From positions 62,001 through 126,000 of the forward strand of contig NZ_JAKJRU010000004.1 of NCBI RefSeq assembly GCF_021726475.1: a stretch of DNA of 64,000 nucleotides. Direction: 5' to 3'. Every line of letters starts with the position of its first letter. The stretch's first letter is position 1. The stretch is from Pseudomonas oligotrophica (lineage in GTDB: Bacteria > Pseudomonadota > Gammaproteobacteria > Pseudomonadales > Pseudomonadaceae). Positions 48,587 to 61,590 of this stretch are shown here, in pieces. The position numbers and the translations under genes are program-made. The notes beneath the pieces were generated by a model that had not been told where the DNA came from, made no database searches, and worked only from the letters and a program-made list of their open reading frames with translations.

Positions 48587-49975
48587 TCAGACGGTGCGCG
48601 AGAAGCGCCCGCGCTGCTCGCCGCCCAGGTAGGCGTCGAAGGCCATGGCGACGTTGCGCATCATCAGCTGGCCCTGGGGCAGCAGTTCCAGGGCCTGGTC
48701 GGTGATGCGCACCAGGCCGTCGGCGACGTGCTCGTCGAGCTTGGCCAGCGAATCGGCGAAGTACTCGGTGAAGCGGATGCCGTGGCGGGCCTCGATGGCG
48801 GCGAAGTCGATCCGCCCGTGGCACATCAGGGCGACGATCACGTCGCGGCGGATGCGGTCGTCCTCGCTCAGCTGGTAGCCGCGGTGCACCGGCAGCAGGC
48901 CTTCGTTCAGGCGTGCGTAGTACTGCGAGAGCTCCTTGACGTTCTGGCTGTAGCTATCGCCGACCTTGCCGATGGAGGAGATGCCGAGGCCGATCAGGTC
49001 GCAGTCGGCGTGGGTCGAATAGCCCTGGAAGTTGCGCTGCAGCGTGCCGTTGGCGCGCGCCAGCGCCAGCTCGTCGTCCGGCAGGGAGAAGTGGTCCATG
49101 CCGATGTAGACGTAGCCAGCGGCGGTCAGGCGCTGGATGGTCAGCTCCAGCAGCTCCAGCTTGCGCTCGGGCGGTGGCATGTCCTCGGGACGGATCAGCT
49201 TCTGCGCACGCACCAGGTCGGGCAGGTGCGCGTAGCTGTAGGCGGCGATGCGGTCGGGGCGCAGCGCGATGATCTTGCTCAGCGTGGTGTCGAAGCTCTC
49301 CACCGTCTGCAGCGGCAGGCCGTAGATCAGGTCGACGCTGACCGACTTGAACTTCGCCGCGCGCGCGGCTTCGACCAGCTCGCGGGTCTGTTCCTCGCTC
49401 TGGATGCGGTTGACCGCGGCCTGGACCCGCGCATCGAAGTCCTGCACGCCGAAGCTCAGGCGGTTGAAGCCCAGCTGGCGCAGCTCGTGGATCTGGGTGG
49501 CGCTGATGGTGCGCGGGTCGACCTCGAGGGAAAACTCGTGGTCATCGCTGTCGTCCATGTTGAACGCCTGGTGCAGCGTGGCCATCAGGTCGGCCAGTTG
49601 CTCGCTGCTCAGGTAGGTGGGCGTGCCGCCGCCCAGGTGCAGCTGGGTCAGCTTGCGCGAGCGATCGAACAGCGCCGCCTGCATGGCGATCTCGCGCTTG
49701 AGGTAGTCGAGGTACTCGGCCGCGCGTTCGGTCTTGTGGGTGATGATCTTGTTGCAGGCGCAGTAGTAGCACAGGCTCTTGCAGAACGGGATGTGGATGT
49801 ACACCGATAGCGGCTTGGGCTGCGCGGCCTCGTTGCTGGCGCGCGCGGCGTTGCGGTAGTCGTCGGCGGCGAAGGCCTGGTGGAACTGCGGCGCGGTGGG
49901 GTAGGAGGTGTAGCGCGGGCCGGGGCGGTCGTACTTTTCAACCAGCGCGCGGTTGAATGTGGGTGTCTGGTCCAT
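48587..49975 (-). CDS. hemN: Oxygen-independent coproporphyrinogen III oxidase
   Basis: A 462-residue radical SAM enzyme. The cluster ligands are Cys65, Cys69 and Cys72 with the extra Cys74 (CKSLCYYCAC), preceded by the usual RPGPRYTSYPTAPQF start region; GGGTPTYLS and QDFDARVQAAVNRIQ are further family blocks. It oxidatively decarboxylates coproporphyrinogen III to protoporphyrinogen IX without oxygen. The length and the N-terminal motif mark true HemN rather than HemW. In Pseudomonas it is under Anr control, but only a half-site was seen upstream here. Confidence 0.95.
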   Translation of the reverse strand: MDQTPTFNRALVEKYDRPGPRYTSYPTAPQFHQAFAADDYRNAARASNEAAQPKPLSVYIHIPFCKSLCYYCACNKIITHKTERAAEYLDYLKREIAMQAALFDRSRKLTQLHLGGGTPTYLSSEQLADLMATLHQAFNMDDSDDHEFSLEVDPRTISATQIHELRQLGFNRLSFGVQDFDARVQAAVNRIQSEEQTRELVEAARAAKFKSVSVDLIYGLPLQTVESFDTTLSKIIALRPDRIAAYSYAHLPDLVRAQKLIRPEDMPPPERKLELLELTIQRLTAAGYVYIGMDHFSLPDDELALARANGTLQRNFQGYSTHADCDLIGLGISSIGKVGDSYSQNVKELSQYYARLNEGLLPVHRGYQLSEDDRIRRDVIVALMCHGRIDFAAIEARHGIRFTEYFADSLAKLDEHVADGLVRITDQALELLPQGQLMMRNVAMAFDAYLGGEQRGRFSRTV

Positions 49976-50149
49976 GGGAGCGGTTCACCTTCGAATGCTT
50001 TTCTTAAAGGCGGCGCGGTGCACGTAAGGCCGGCCGATCGTCTGTAGGCGCCGATTATCACCGATCCGGCGGCGCCGACCGACTGTTTCAGATCAAGAAG
50101 ACCGGTGTTGGCGACCGCCTGCACGGCAGGCGGTCGCGTGGCCTGCGGC

Positions 50150-51775
50150 TCAGAGGCGGAACTGCCCGACCAGGCGGTTGAGCTCGGCGGCCAGTTGCAC
50201 CAGCTCCTCGCTGATCTGCGAAGTCTGGGTGGCGTCGGCCGAGGTAGTGTCGGCGATCCGGCTGATGGTGGTGATGTTGCGGTTGATCTCCTCGGCCACC
50301 GCACTCTGCTGCTCGGCGGCGGTGGCGATCTGGGTGTTCATCTCGTTGATGGTGCCCACCTCGCCGGCGATGGCGCCCAGGCTCTGGGCGGCGCGGGCCA
50401 CGCACTCGGAACCCGAGCGCGCGCGCGCCTGCGCCGCGACCATCGCCTGCACCGCGTTGCCGACGCCCTGCTGCAGCTGCTCGATCATGTGCTGGATTTC
50501 CTCGGTGGACTTCTGCGTCCGCGAGGCGAGGGTGCGGACCTCGTCGGCGACCACGGCGAAGCCGCGGCCCTGTTCGCCGGCGCGTGCCGCCTCGATGGCC
50601 GCGTTCAGCGCCAGCAGGTTGGTCTGCTCGGCGATGCCCTTGATCACGCCCACCACGTTGTCGATGCTGGCGCTGTCGGACTCCAGCTGGCGCACCACCT
50701 CGGCGGCCTTCTCGATGTCCTTGATCAGCGTGTCGATGCCGTCCAGCGCCTCGCCGGCGACCCGTACGCCCGCGCGCGACTCGTGGTCGGCGCCGTTGGA
50801 GGCGGTGGCGGTCTGGTTGGCATTGCGCGCCACTTCCTGCACGGTCGCGCTCATCTCGTTCATCGCCGAGGCCACCATGTCGGTCTCGCTGCGTTGCTCG
50901 ATGACCGCGCCGAGGGTTTTCTCGGCTACATGCGAGACGCGGTCGGAGACGTCGGTCAGCTGGTGGGTGACGGTGGCTACCGCCTCGAGGCTGCCGCGGA
51001 ACTTGCCGATCATGCGGTTGAAGGCCTGGCCCATGGCGCCGATCTCGTCGTGGGCACCGACCGCCACGCTGCGGCTGAGGTCCTCGTCGCGGGTCATGGC
51101 TTCCATGGTGTGGCGCATGGCGTTGATGCGGCTGATGATCACCCGGCGCACGGTGTAGATCATCACCGCCACGCCGGCCAGCAGCAGCACCAGCTGGATG
51201 CCGGCGAGGATCTGGATGTTGCGGTCGACGCGCTGGTCCAGGGCGTCCAGGTCGTAGGCGATGCGCACCGCGCCCATCACGCTGTTCTCCGGCACCTGGT
51301 GGCAACCCAGGCAGTTGGTGCCGCGATAGTCATGCTGCGCGACGATCGGGTTGATCACCGTCAGCACGCGGCGGCCGTCGGTCTGTTCGGTGACCTTGAT
51401 GATCGCCTCGCCGGCCAGCGCGGCACGGTCCAGCGCATCGGCCGGGGCCTGGTAGGCGAAGCCCGGGCCGAAGGTCTTGGCCACCGGCTCGCCGCGGATG
51501 ATCCGCGCATCCATCACGCCGGGACGCGCCAGCAGCTTGTTGCGCAGCACTTCGCGCTGGGCCATGGTGCCGGTCAGCATCATGGTGTTGATGCTGTCGA
51601 AGTAGGAGTCGGCGGCATCCTTGGTCTGCTGCTCGACCACCTGCAGCACCAGCTTCTTCTCGGCGTCGGCGGCAATCAGCAGCGAGGCCGACATGATCAG
51701 TACCAGCACCACCAGCAGCGCCAGGTTGATCTTGGTTTGGACGGACATTTGCCGGGAAGCGGAAGTACTGGTCAT
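50150..51775 (-). CDS. Methyl-accepting chemotaxis protein with a periplasmic haem c motif
   Basis: A 541-residue chemoreceptor. Helices at about 15-37 and 189-208 flank a periplasmic sensor of about 150 residues, then a HAMP domain and a methyl-accepting signalling domain with the hairpin tip [32 protein letters not shown] region. The sensor contains C155-L-G-C158-H159 followed by a Tll0287-like [11 protein letters not shown] end, a canonical site for covalent haem. Haem c chemoreceptors are known from Geobacter. It probably senses oxygen, nitric oxide or redox state. It stands between hemN and galU. Confidence 0.9.
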   Translation of the reverse strand: MTSTSASRQMSVQTKINLALLVVLVLIMSASLLIAADAEKKLVLQVVEQQTKDAADSYFDSINTMMLTGTMAQREVLRNKLLARPGVMDARIIRGEPVAKTFGPGFAYQAPADALDRAALAGEAIIKVTEQTDGRRVLTVINPIVAQHDYRGTNCLGCHQVPENSVMGAVRIAYDLDALDQRVDRNIQILAGIQLVLLLAGVAVMIYTVRRVIISRINAMRHTMEAMTRDEDLSRSVAVGAHDEIGAMGQAFNRMIGKFRGSLEAVATVTHQLTDVSDRVSHVAEKTLGAVIEQRSETDMVASAMNEMSATVQEVARNANQTATASNGADHESRAGVRVAGEALDGIDTLIKDIEKAAEVVRQLESDSASIDNVVGVIKGIAEQTNLLALNAAIEAARAGEQGRGFAVVADEVRTLASRTQKSTEEIQHMIEQLQQGVGNAVQAMVAAQARARSGSECVARAAQSLGAIAGEVGTINEMNTQIATAAEQQSAVAEEINRNITTISRIADTTSADATQTSQISEELVQLAAELNRLVGQFRL

Positions 51776-52337
51776 GGTTTTTCCTTGAATCCATTGCTGC
51801 GCATGCCACGTCTGGCCGCTGGACCTGTTCTCGTTGGCGACGGTGCCTGGCGCAGGAAGGCAAGCCTGGCCTGGTGGTCAGGGCATCGGCGCAATGTCCC
51901 TGATCTTTAGGCGGTTTTTTAAAAGGTTGGCGAAGGCGTTGATGGCCTGATGATATTATCGGCGCGCGCCGGCGGTCTGCCTGCGTGGCGGGAAATTCAC
52001 GCGGAAAAACGTCGGGCTTGACCTGGGTCAGTCGCCTGGCATTCGGCACCGCCGCTGCCGTCATCGAACTGCCATCTAAGAGCCTCATTTTTTCCATGCG
52101 CACGGTGCCCGGGCATTTACAGCCGGCCGGCCGGGACGTAGCTTTGCCTGCGCCGCCGCGCCAGCTGCCACGGGCCTTTGCGCCTGGCGCACCGGGGATC
52201 GACCCCAGTAAGGGAAAATCGCGAACCGGTACGTGATTCGATGGTCGTAGCCTCAGCGTCGGTTGCTCCCGCGGGCTTCCGAGGTGCTGCTTCTATGGGC
52301 AGTGCACCAACTGGAACCTCTCTATCAAAGGACTCCC
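51776..52337 (+). other. Non-coding gap between the chemoreceptor and galU
   Basis: About 560 bases with only short, unconvincing frames. It must contain the divergent promoters of the chemoreceptor and galU. A short AT-rich stretch lies at about 51905-51960. No hairpin with a T-run was seen. Confidence 0.5.
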
Positions 52338-53174
52338 ATGATCAAGAAATGCCTTTTCCCCGCTGCCGGTTACGGTACGCGCTTCCTTCCCGCGACCAAG
52401 GCCATGCCCAAGGAAATGCTGCCGGTGGTCAACAAGCCGCTGATCCAGTACGGCGTCGAAGAAGCCCTGGCTGCCGGGCTCAAGGAGATCGCCATGGTCA
52501 CCGGCCGCGGCAAGCGCTCGCTGGAGGATCACTTCGACATCAGCTATGAGCTCGAACACCAGATCCGCAACACCGACAAGGAAAAGTACCTGGTCGGCAT
52601 CCGCAAGCTGATCGACGAATGCACCTTCTCCTACACCCGCCAGATCGAGATGAAGGGCCTGGGCCACGCGATCCTCAGCGGCCGCCCGCTGATCGGCGAC
52701 CAGCCGTTTGCCGTGGTCCTGGCCGACGACCTGTGCATCAACCTCGGCGGCGACCCGGTGCTGGCGCAGATGGTCAAGCTGTACAACCAGTTCCGCTGCT
52801 CGATCGTGGCGATCCAGGAAGTGCCGCCGGAAGAAACCAGCAAGTACGGCGTGATCGCCGGCGAGATGATCCGCGACGACATCTTCCGCGTCAGCCACAT
52901 GGTGGAGAAGCCCAAGCCCGAGGACGCGCCGTCGAACCTGGCGATCATCGGCCGCTACATCCTGACCCCCGACATCTTCGACCTGATCGAACAGACCGAG
53001 CCGGGCAAGGGTGGCGAGATCCAGATCACCGACGCCCTGATGAAGCAGGCGCAGGACGGTTGCGTGCTGGCCTACAAGTTCAAGGGCCAGCGCTTCGACT
53101 GCGGTAGCGCCGAGGGTTACATCGAGGCGACCAACTTCTGCTACGAGAACTTCTACCAGACCGGTAAGTTCTGA
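52338..53174 (+). CDS. galU: UTP-glucose-1-phosphate uridylyltransferase
   Basis: A 278-residue enzyme of the length known for Pseudomonas GalU. The nucleotide-binding loop is FPAAGYGTRFLPATKAMPKE, with MLPVVNKPLIQYGVEEA, VVLADDL and the late GGEIQITDAL and QRFDCGSAEGYIEA segments. It makes UDP-glucose for lipopolysaccharide core, exopolysaccharide and trehalose-related synthesis. ATG 52338 fits the family; the frame is open 25 codons upstream without similarity. A strong terminator follows. Confidence 0.97.
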   Translation: MIKKCLFPAAGYGTRFLPATKAMPKEMLPVVNKPLIQYGVEEALAAGLKEIAMVTGRGKRSLEDHFDISYELEHQIRNTDKEKYLVGIRKLIDECTFSYTRQIEMKGLGHAILSGRPLIGDQPFAVVLADDLCINLGGDPVLAQMVKLYNQFRCSIVAIQEVPPEETSKYGVIAGEMIRDDIFRVSHMVEKPKPEDAPSNLAIIGRYILTPDIFDLIEQTEPGKGGEIQITDALMKQAQDGCVLAYKFKGQRFDCGSAEGYIEATNFCYENFYQTGKF

Positions 53175-53202
53175 TCGCCGCGGCGATTTCTTGATCGATA
53201 AG

Positions 53203-53226
53203 GGGCTGCCTGCGGGCGGCCCTTTT
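53203..53226 (+). terminator. Rho-independent terminator of galU
   Basis: An 8-pair stem GGGCTGCC (53203-53210) and GGCGGCCC (53215-53222), with one T-G pair and loop TGCG, is followed by TTTTCGTTT. Confidence 0.9.
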
Positions 53227-53234
53227 CGTTTGGC

Positions 53235-53657
<423 letters not shown>

Positions 53658-53717
53658 GCGGCAGTCCTCCGCGGTGTCCTGGGGTATGCTGGCGATTCTG
53701 ACAGGAGACAACGACAC

Positions 53718-55076
53718 ATGGCTTACGACTTCGATCTATTCGTCATCGGCGCCGGTTCCGGTGGCGTTCGCGCCGCCCGTTTCGCGGCGGGTTTCGGTGC
53801 CCGGGTGGCCGTGGCCGAGAGCCGCTACCTGGGCGGCACCTGCGTCAACGTCGGCTGCGTGCCGAAGAAGCTGCTGGTGTTCGGCGCACACTACGCCGAG
53901 GACATCGGCCAGGCGCAGGGTTATGGCTGGACCATCGACGGCGCGACTTTCGACTGGGCGACGCTGATCGCCAACAAGGAGCGCGAGATCCAGCGGCTCA
54001 ACGGCATCTACCGCAACCTGCTGGTCGACAGCGGCGTCAGCCTGTTCGAAGCCCATGCCCGGGTGGTCGACGCCCACACCGTCGAGGTCGCCGGCCAGCG
54101 CTACAGCGCCGAGCACATCCTGGTGGCCACCGGCGGCTGGCCCTTCGTGCCGGACATCCCCGGGCGCGAGCATGCGATCACCTCCAATGAAGCCTTCTAT
54201 CTCGAGCGCCTGCCGCGCCGCGTGCTGGTGGTCGGCGGGGGCTACATCGCCGTGGAATTCGCCTCGATCTTCCACGGCTGCGGTGCCGACACCAAGCTGC
54301 TCTACCGCGGCGAGCTGTTCCTGCGCGGCTTCGACGGCTCGCTGCGCGACCACATCAAGGACGAGCTGATCAAGAAAGACCTGGACCTGCAGTTCAAGGC
54401 CGACATCGCGCGCATCGACAAACAGGCCGACGGCAGCCTGCTGGCGACCCTGGAGGACGGTCGCAGCCTGGAGGCCGACTGCATCTTCTACGCCACCGGG
54501 CGCCGGCCGATGCTCGACAACCTGGGCCTCGACGCGCTGGGGGTGAAGCTGGACGAACGCGGCTTCATCGCCGTCGACGACGAGTACCGCACCTCGGTGC
54601 CCTCGATCCTGGCCATCGGCGATGTGATCGGCCGGGTACAACTGACGCCGGTGGCGCTGGCCGAGGGCATGGCCGTGGCGCGGCGACTGTTCAGGCCGGA
54701 GGAGTATCGCAAGGTCGACTACGAGCTGATCCCGACCGCGGTGTTCAGCCTGCCGAACATGGCCACGGTGGGGCTCACCGAGGAACAGGCCCGCGAGCGC
54801 GGCCACCGGGTGCGGGTCTACGAGAGCCGCTTCCGGCCGATGAAGCTGACCATGACCCAGAGCCTGGAGCGCAGCCTGATGAAGCTGGTGGTGGATGCCG
54901 AGACCGACCGCGTGCTCGGTTGCCACATGGCCGGCCCGGACGCCGGCGAGATCATGCAGGGCCTGGCCGTGGCGCTGAAGGCGGGGGCGACCAAGCAGGT
55001 GTTCGACGAAACCCTGGGCATCCATCCGACGGCGGCCGAGGAATTCGTCACCATGCGCACGCCAGCGTCGATCTGA
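53718..55076 (+). CDS. gor: Glutathione-disulfide reductase
   Basis: A 452-residue flavoenzyme. The FAD site is [18 protein letters not shown], the redox disulfide is Cys42-Cys47 in [13 protein letters not shown], the NADPH fold is [17 protein letters not shown] followed by Arg-rich loop residues, and the catalytic His lies near the end in [12 protein letters not shown]. It keeps glutathione reduced with NADPH. Length matches Pseudomonas Gor. ATG 53718 has AGGAG upstream. It converges with the copper chaperone gene across a perfect hairpin. Confidence 0.96.
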   Translation: MAYDFDLFVIGAGSGGVRAARFAAGFGARVAVAESRYLGGTCVNVGCVPKKLLVFGAHYAEDIGQAQGYGWTIDGATFDWATLIANKEREIQRLNGIYRNLLVDSGVSLFEAHARVVDAHTVEVAGQRYSAEHILVATGGWPFVPDIPGREHAITSNEAFYLERLPRRVLVVGGGYIAVEFASIFHGCGADTKLLYRGELFLRGFDGSLRDHIKDELIKKDLDLQFKADIARIDKQADGSLLATLEDGRSLEADCIFYATGRRPMLDNLGLDALGVKLDERGFIAVDDEYRTSVPSILAIGDVIGRVQLTPVALAEGMAVARRLFRPEEYRKVDYELIPTAVFSLPNMATVGLTEEQARERGHRVRVYESRFRPMKLTMTQSLERSLMKLVVDAETDRVLGCHMAGPDAGEIMQGLAVALKAGATKQVFDETLGIHPTAAEEFVTMRTPASI

Positions 55077-55082
55077 AGCCAA

Positions 55083-55103
55083 GGGCCACCGCGACGGTGG
55101 CCC
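55083..55103. terminator. Bidirectional hairpin between gor and the copper chaperone gene
   Basis: GGGCCACCG (55083-55091) and CGGTGGCCC (55095-55103) form a perfect 9-base stem with loop CGA between two convergent genes. There is no T-run. Confidence 0.65.
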
Positions 55104-55109
55104 GCCCTG

Positions 55110-55601
55110 TCAGTGGTGCCCGTGCACGGCGCCGGTCGGCGCATCGTCCTGGATGCTCACCTCGACCGTCTGTTCGCCGGCCTTGTCGAACGTCAGGGTC
55201 ACCGGGAAGCGCTCGCCGGCCTTGAGCGGCTGCTTGAGGCCGAACAGCATCAGGTGGTAGCCGCCGGGGGCGAACTCGACGCGTCCGCCGGCCGGAATCT
55301 CCACCGCCTCGACCTGCATCATGCGCATCACCTCGCCGACCTGCTTGTGCGTATGCAGCTCGGCGCGTTCGGCCCGCGGCGTCTGCGCGGACAGCAGCCG
55401 GTCAGCCTCGCTGCCCTGGTTCTGCAACTGGAAATACACCGCGCCGTTGGGCGCGCTGGGCGGCATCGCCCGCGACCAGGCCTGGCTGACGACCAGCGAA
55501 GCGTGCATGGCATGCGCATCGTGGGCGTGGTGTGGGTCGGCGGCGCTGGCGAACAGGCAGACCGCGCTAAGGGCGCTGGCGGTCAGAAGACGAAGCAGCA
55601 T
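55110..55601 (-). CDS. Periplasmic copper chaperone, PCu(A)C family
   Basis: A 163-residue exported protein: signal peptide (about 1-21) then a His-rich segment (DPHHAHDAHAMHAS) and the PCu(A)C domain. The copper-binding set reads as His in AELHTHKQV, Met in VMRMMQVEAV and His-x-Met in GGYHLMLFGL. Such proteins deliver Cu(I) to the cytochrome oxidase CuA site or scavenge copper. The start is ATG 55601, the first before the signal helix. The C-terminus also ends in histidines (VHGHH). Confidence 0.92.
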   Translation of the reverse strand: MLLRLLTASALSAVCLFASAADPHHAHDAHAMHASLVVSQAWSRAMPPSAPNGAVYFQLQNQGSEADRLLSAQTPRAERAELHTHKQVGEVMRMMQVEAVEIPAGGRVEFAPGGYHLMLFGLKQPLKAGERFPVTLTFDKAGEQTVEVSIQDDAPTGAVHGHH

Positions 55602-55702
55602 GAGGCACTCCCGGCTGTGGATTGGACGGGGCGCACCATAGCACGCGAGTGACCCGGGGGATTGACGTGCCGCAGCGCTTTGCACTGTGCGGCCATCTTG
55701 CC

Positions 55703-55870
55703 TCAGCCGGGCTGCACGTCCTCGTCGGGGTCGGCCACGCTCTGCTTGCCGTAGGGCGCGCCGGGCTTGAAGTCCTCCAGCTCGTCGGCGCAGGGCACCT
55801 GCGGCAGGTCGCCGGGCTTGTCCTGCAGCACCGGATCGGGCTGCGGCACGTCGGGGCGCGAATGGGTCAT
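55703..55870 (-). CDS. Small Pro/Asp-rich hypothetical protein
   Basis: A 55-residue protein that starts at ATG 55870 with a strong GAGAGGAGAACC ribosome site. It is rich in Pro and Asp (for example DVPQPDPVLQDKPG) and has a central ELEDFKPGAPYGKQS segment. There is no signal or membrane helix. The clear start signal and separate position between the copper chaperone and glgE genes suggest a real gene. Function unknown. Confidence 0.6.
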   Translation of the reverse strand: MTHSRPDVPQPDPVLQDKPGDLPQVPCADELEDFKPGAPYGKQSVADPDEDVQPG

Positions 55871-56130
55871 CTTCGGGTTCTCCTCTCGGGCGCGTCCCCG
55901 CAGTCTAGACCGGCGCTGCAGCAGCTGGCCTGCCGGCTGTCTACGCTGTGTCGGGTGGGGCCGCGGCGCGGCGGCCGGGGCTGAACTTTCGGCACCACGC
56001 CGGCTCGGAAGAGAGAGCCCGCACGACACCGTCGGAGGGCGCTCCAGCGGCCACCGGATCGCTCGCCGCAGCCGTGGCGAGGGGCCGGTGTGCCGTTTCT
56101 TCACGTCCCAGCGCTTCAGGAGTCCGTTCG

Positions 56131-58143
56131 ATGACCGATGCCCAGCGTACCGCCGCGCTCCACCCCCGACTTGCCGAAGCCATGCGCATGCCGCGCATCG
56201 CCATCGAGTCCACCGAGCCGGTCGTGGACGACGGACGCTTCGCCGCCAAGGGCACCATCGGCCAGCAGGTCACGGTTACCAGCAAGATCTTCGCCGACGG
56301 TCACGACAAGCTCGCCGCCGCGGTGTGCTGGCGCGTCAGGGGCGAGCAAAGCTGGCGGCGGGCGCGCCTCAAGGCGCTGGTCAACGACAGCTGGGAAGGC
56401 CACTTCACGCCCACCCAGGTCGCGACCCACGAGTTTCTCATCGAGGCCTGGTGGGACGTTTTCGAGTCCTACCGCTACGAGCTGTCGAAGAAGCACGCCG
56501 CCGGCGTGCCGATCGCGGTCGAGCTGGAAGAGGGCCGAGGGCACCTGCAGCGCGCGGCGCAGCGCAGCCACGGCGAAATCCGCGCGACCCTCGACGACCT
56601 GCTGCATCGCCTGGACAGCGCCCATCTCGAGGACGAGCGCGTGTCCGTGCTGCTGGCCGAGGAAACCGCCGTGGCCATGGCCGTCGCCGACCCGCGCGAG
56701 CACTGCAGCCGCAGCCCGGTGTACCCACTGGAGGTCGAGCGCGTGCGCGCCCAGTTCGCCAGTTGGTATGAGCTGTTCCCGCGCTCGGTGACGGATGATC
56801 CCGCGCGCCACGGCACCTTGCGCGACGTGCACAAGCGCCTGCCGGCGATCCGCGACATGGGTTTCGACGTGCTCTATTTCACGCCGATCCACCCGATCGG
56901 GCGGCAGCACCGCAAGGGCCGCAACAACAGCCTGGAGGCCGGGCCGAACGATCCGGGCAGCCCCTATGCCATCGGCAGCGAGGAAGGCGGCCACGATGCG
57001 ATCCACCCGCAGCTCGGCACCCTGGAGGACTTCCGCGAGTTGGTCCGCGCGGCCGCCGAGCACGGCCTGGAGATCGCCCTCGACTTCGCCATCCAGTGTT
57101 CGCAGGATCACCCCTGGCTGAAGGAGCACCCCGGCTGGTTCTCCTGGCGCCCGGACGGCACCATCAAGTACGCCGAGAACCCGCCGAAGAAATACCAGGA
57201 CATCGTCAACGTCGACTTCTACGCCGAGGATGCCCTGCCGGACCTGTGGATCGCCCTGCGCGACGTGGTCTGGCACTGGGTCGAGCAGGGCGTGAAGATC
57301 TTCCGCGTCGACAACCCGCACACCAAGCCGTTGCCGTTCTGGGAGTGGCTGATCGCCGACATCCGCGAGCGCGACCCGAACGTGATGTTCCTCTCCGAGG
57401 CCTTCACCCGCCCGGCGATGATGGCGCGCCTGGGCAAGGTCGGCTTCAACCAGAGCTACACCTACTTCACCTGGCGCAACACCAAGGCCGAGCTGTCGGA
57501 GTACTTCACCCAGCTCAACGAGCCGCCGCTGCGCGACTGCTACCGGCCGAACTTCTTCGTCAACACGCCGGACATCAACCCGTTCTTCCTGCAGGAGTCC
57601 GGCCGCGCCGGCTTCCTCATCCGCGCCGCGCTGGCGACCATGGGCTCGGGGCTGTGGGGCATGTACTCGGGCTTCGAGCTGTGCGAGGCGGCGGCGATGC
57701 CCGGCAAGGAGGAATACCTGGACTCGGAGAAGTACGAGATCCGCCCGCGCGACTACCAGGCGCCGGGCAACATCGTCGCCGAAATCGCCCAGCTCAACCG
57801 CATCCGCCGGCAGAACCCGGCGTTGCAGACGCATCTGGGCTTCCAGCCCTACCTGTGCTGGAACGACAGCATCTTCTACTTCGGCAAGCGCACGGCGGAC
57901 CGCTCCAATTTCATCCTGGTGGCCATCAGCCTCGACCCGCACAACGCCCAGGAGGCGCATTTCGAACTGCCGCTCTGGGAACTGGGCCTGCGCGACGATG
58001 CCCAGACCCAGGGCGAGGACCTGATGAACGGCCATCGCTGGACCTGGTACGGCAAGACCCAGTGGATGCGCATCGAGCCCTGGAAGATTCCCTTCGGCAT
58101 CTGGCGGCTCACCGCCGAGCAGGTCGATCCCGACTTGAAGTGA
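56131..58143 (+). CDS. glgE: Alpha-1,4-glucan:maltose-1-phosphate maltosyltransferase
   Basis: A 670-residue GH13 enzyme. After an N-terminal beta domain come GFDVLYFTPIHPIGR, the nucleophile Asp394 in FRVDNPHTKP and the acid/base Glu423 in FLSEAF, the same numbers I recall for the Streptomyces enzyme. It extends alpha-glucan with maltose-1-phosphate. The frame is open upstream, but ATG 56131 matches the family. It is first in a glgE-treS-glgB cluster, the order seen in Pseudomonas, with 120 bases before treS. Confidence 0.96.
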   Translation: MTDAQRTAALHPRLAEAMRMPRIAIESTEPVVDDGRFAAKGTIGQQVTVTSKIFADGHDKLAAAVCWRVRGEQSWRRARLKALVNDSWEGHFTPTQVATHEFLIEAWWDVFESYRYELSKKHAAGVPIAVELEEGRGHLQRAAQRSHGEIRATLDDLLHRLDSAHLEDERVSVLLAEETAVAMAVADPREHCSRSPVYPLEVERVRAQFASWYELFPRSVTDDPARHGTLRDVHKRLPAIRDMGFDVLYFTPIHPIGRQHRKGRNNSLEAGPNDPGSPYAIGSEEGGHDAIHPQLGTLEDFRELVRAAAEHGLEIALDFAIQCSQDHPWLKEHPGWFSWRPDGTIKYAENPPKKYQDIVNVDFYAEDALPDLWIALRDVVWHWVEQGVKIFRVDNPHTKPLPFWEWLIADIRERDPNVMFLSEAFTRPAMMARLGKVGFNQSYTYFTWRNTKAELSEYFTQLNEPPLRDCYRPNFFVNTPDINPFFLQESGRAGFLIRAALATMGSGLWGMYSGFELCEAAAMPGKEEYLDSEKYEIRPRDYQAPGNIVAEIAQLNRIRRQNPALQTHLGFQPYLCWNDSIFYFGKRTADRSNFILVAISLDPHNAQEAHFELPLWELGLRDDAQTQGEDLMNGHRWTWYGKTQWMRIEPWKIPFGIWRLTAEQVDPDLK

Positions 58144-58263
58144 ATTCTGGAATACGGTCAGAAAATCAAATTAATCAGTCAGATGGCAAAGCTAGCTGAA
58201 GCATTTTGTAAGCTCGAAAACGAGCCCTGGCCAGCAGTGACAGCCACAAAAAGGAAGCCGAAC

Positions 58264-61582
<3,319 letters not shown>

Positions 61583-61590
<8 letters not shown>

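Noticed and set aside
50084-50099. Possible Anr/Fnr box upstream of hemN (TTGATCTGA on the minus strand)
   Set aside because: Only the left half TTGAT fits the TTGAT-N4-ATCAA consensus; the second half is too poor to support.
51985-52236. 83-codon frame between the chemoreceptor and galU
   Set aside because: No ribosome site, no domain and a Pro/Ala-biased tail typical of chance frames in GC-rich DNA.
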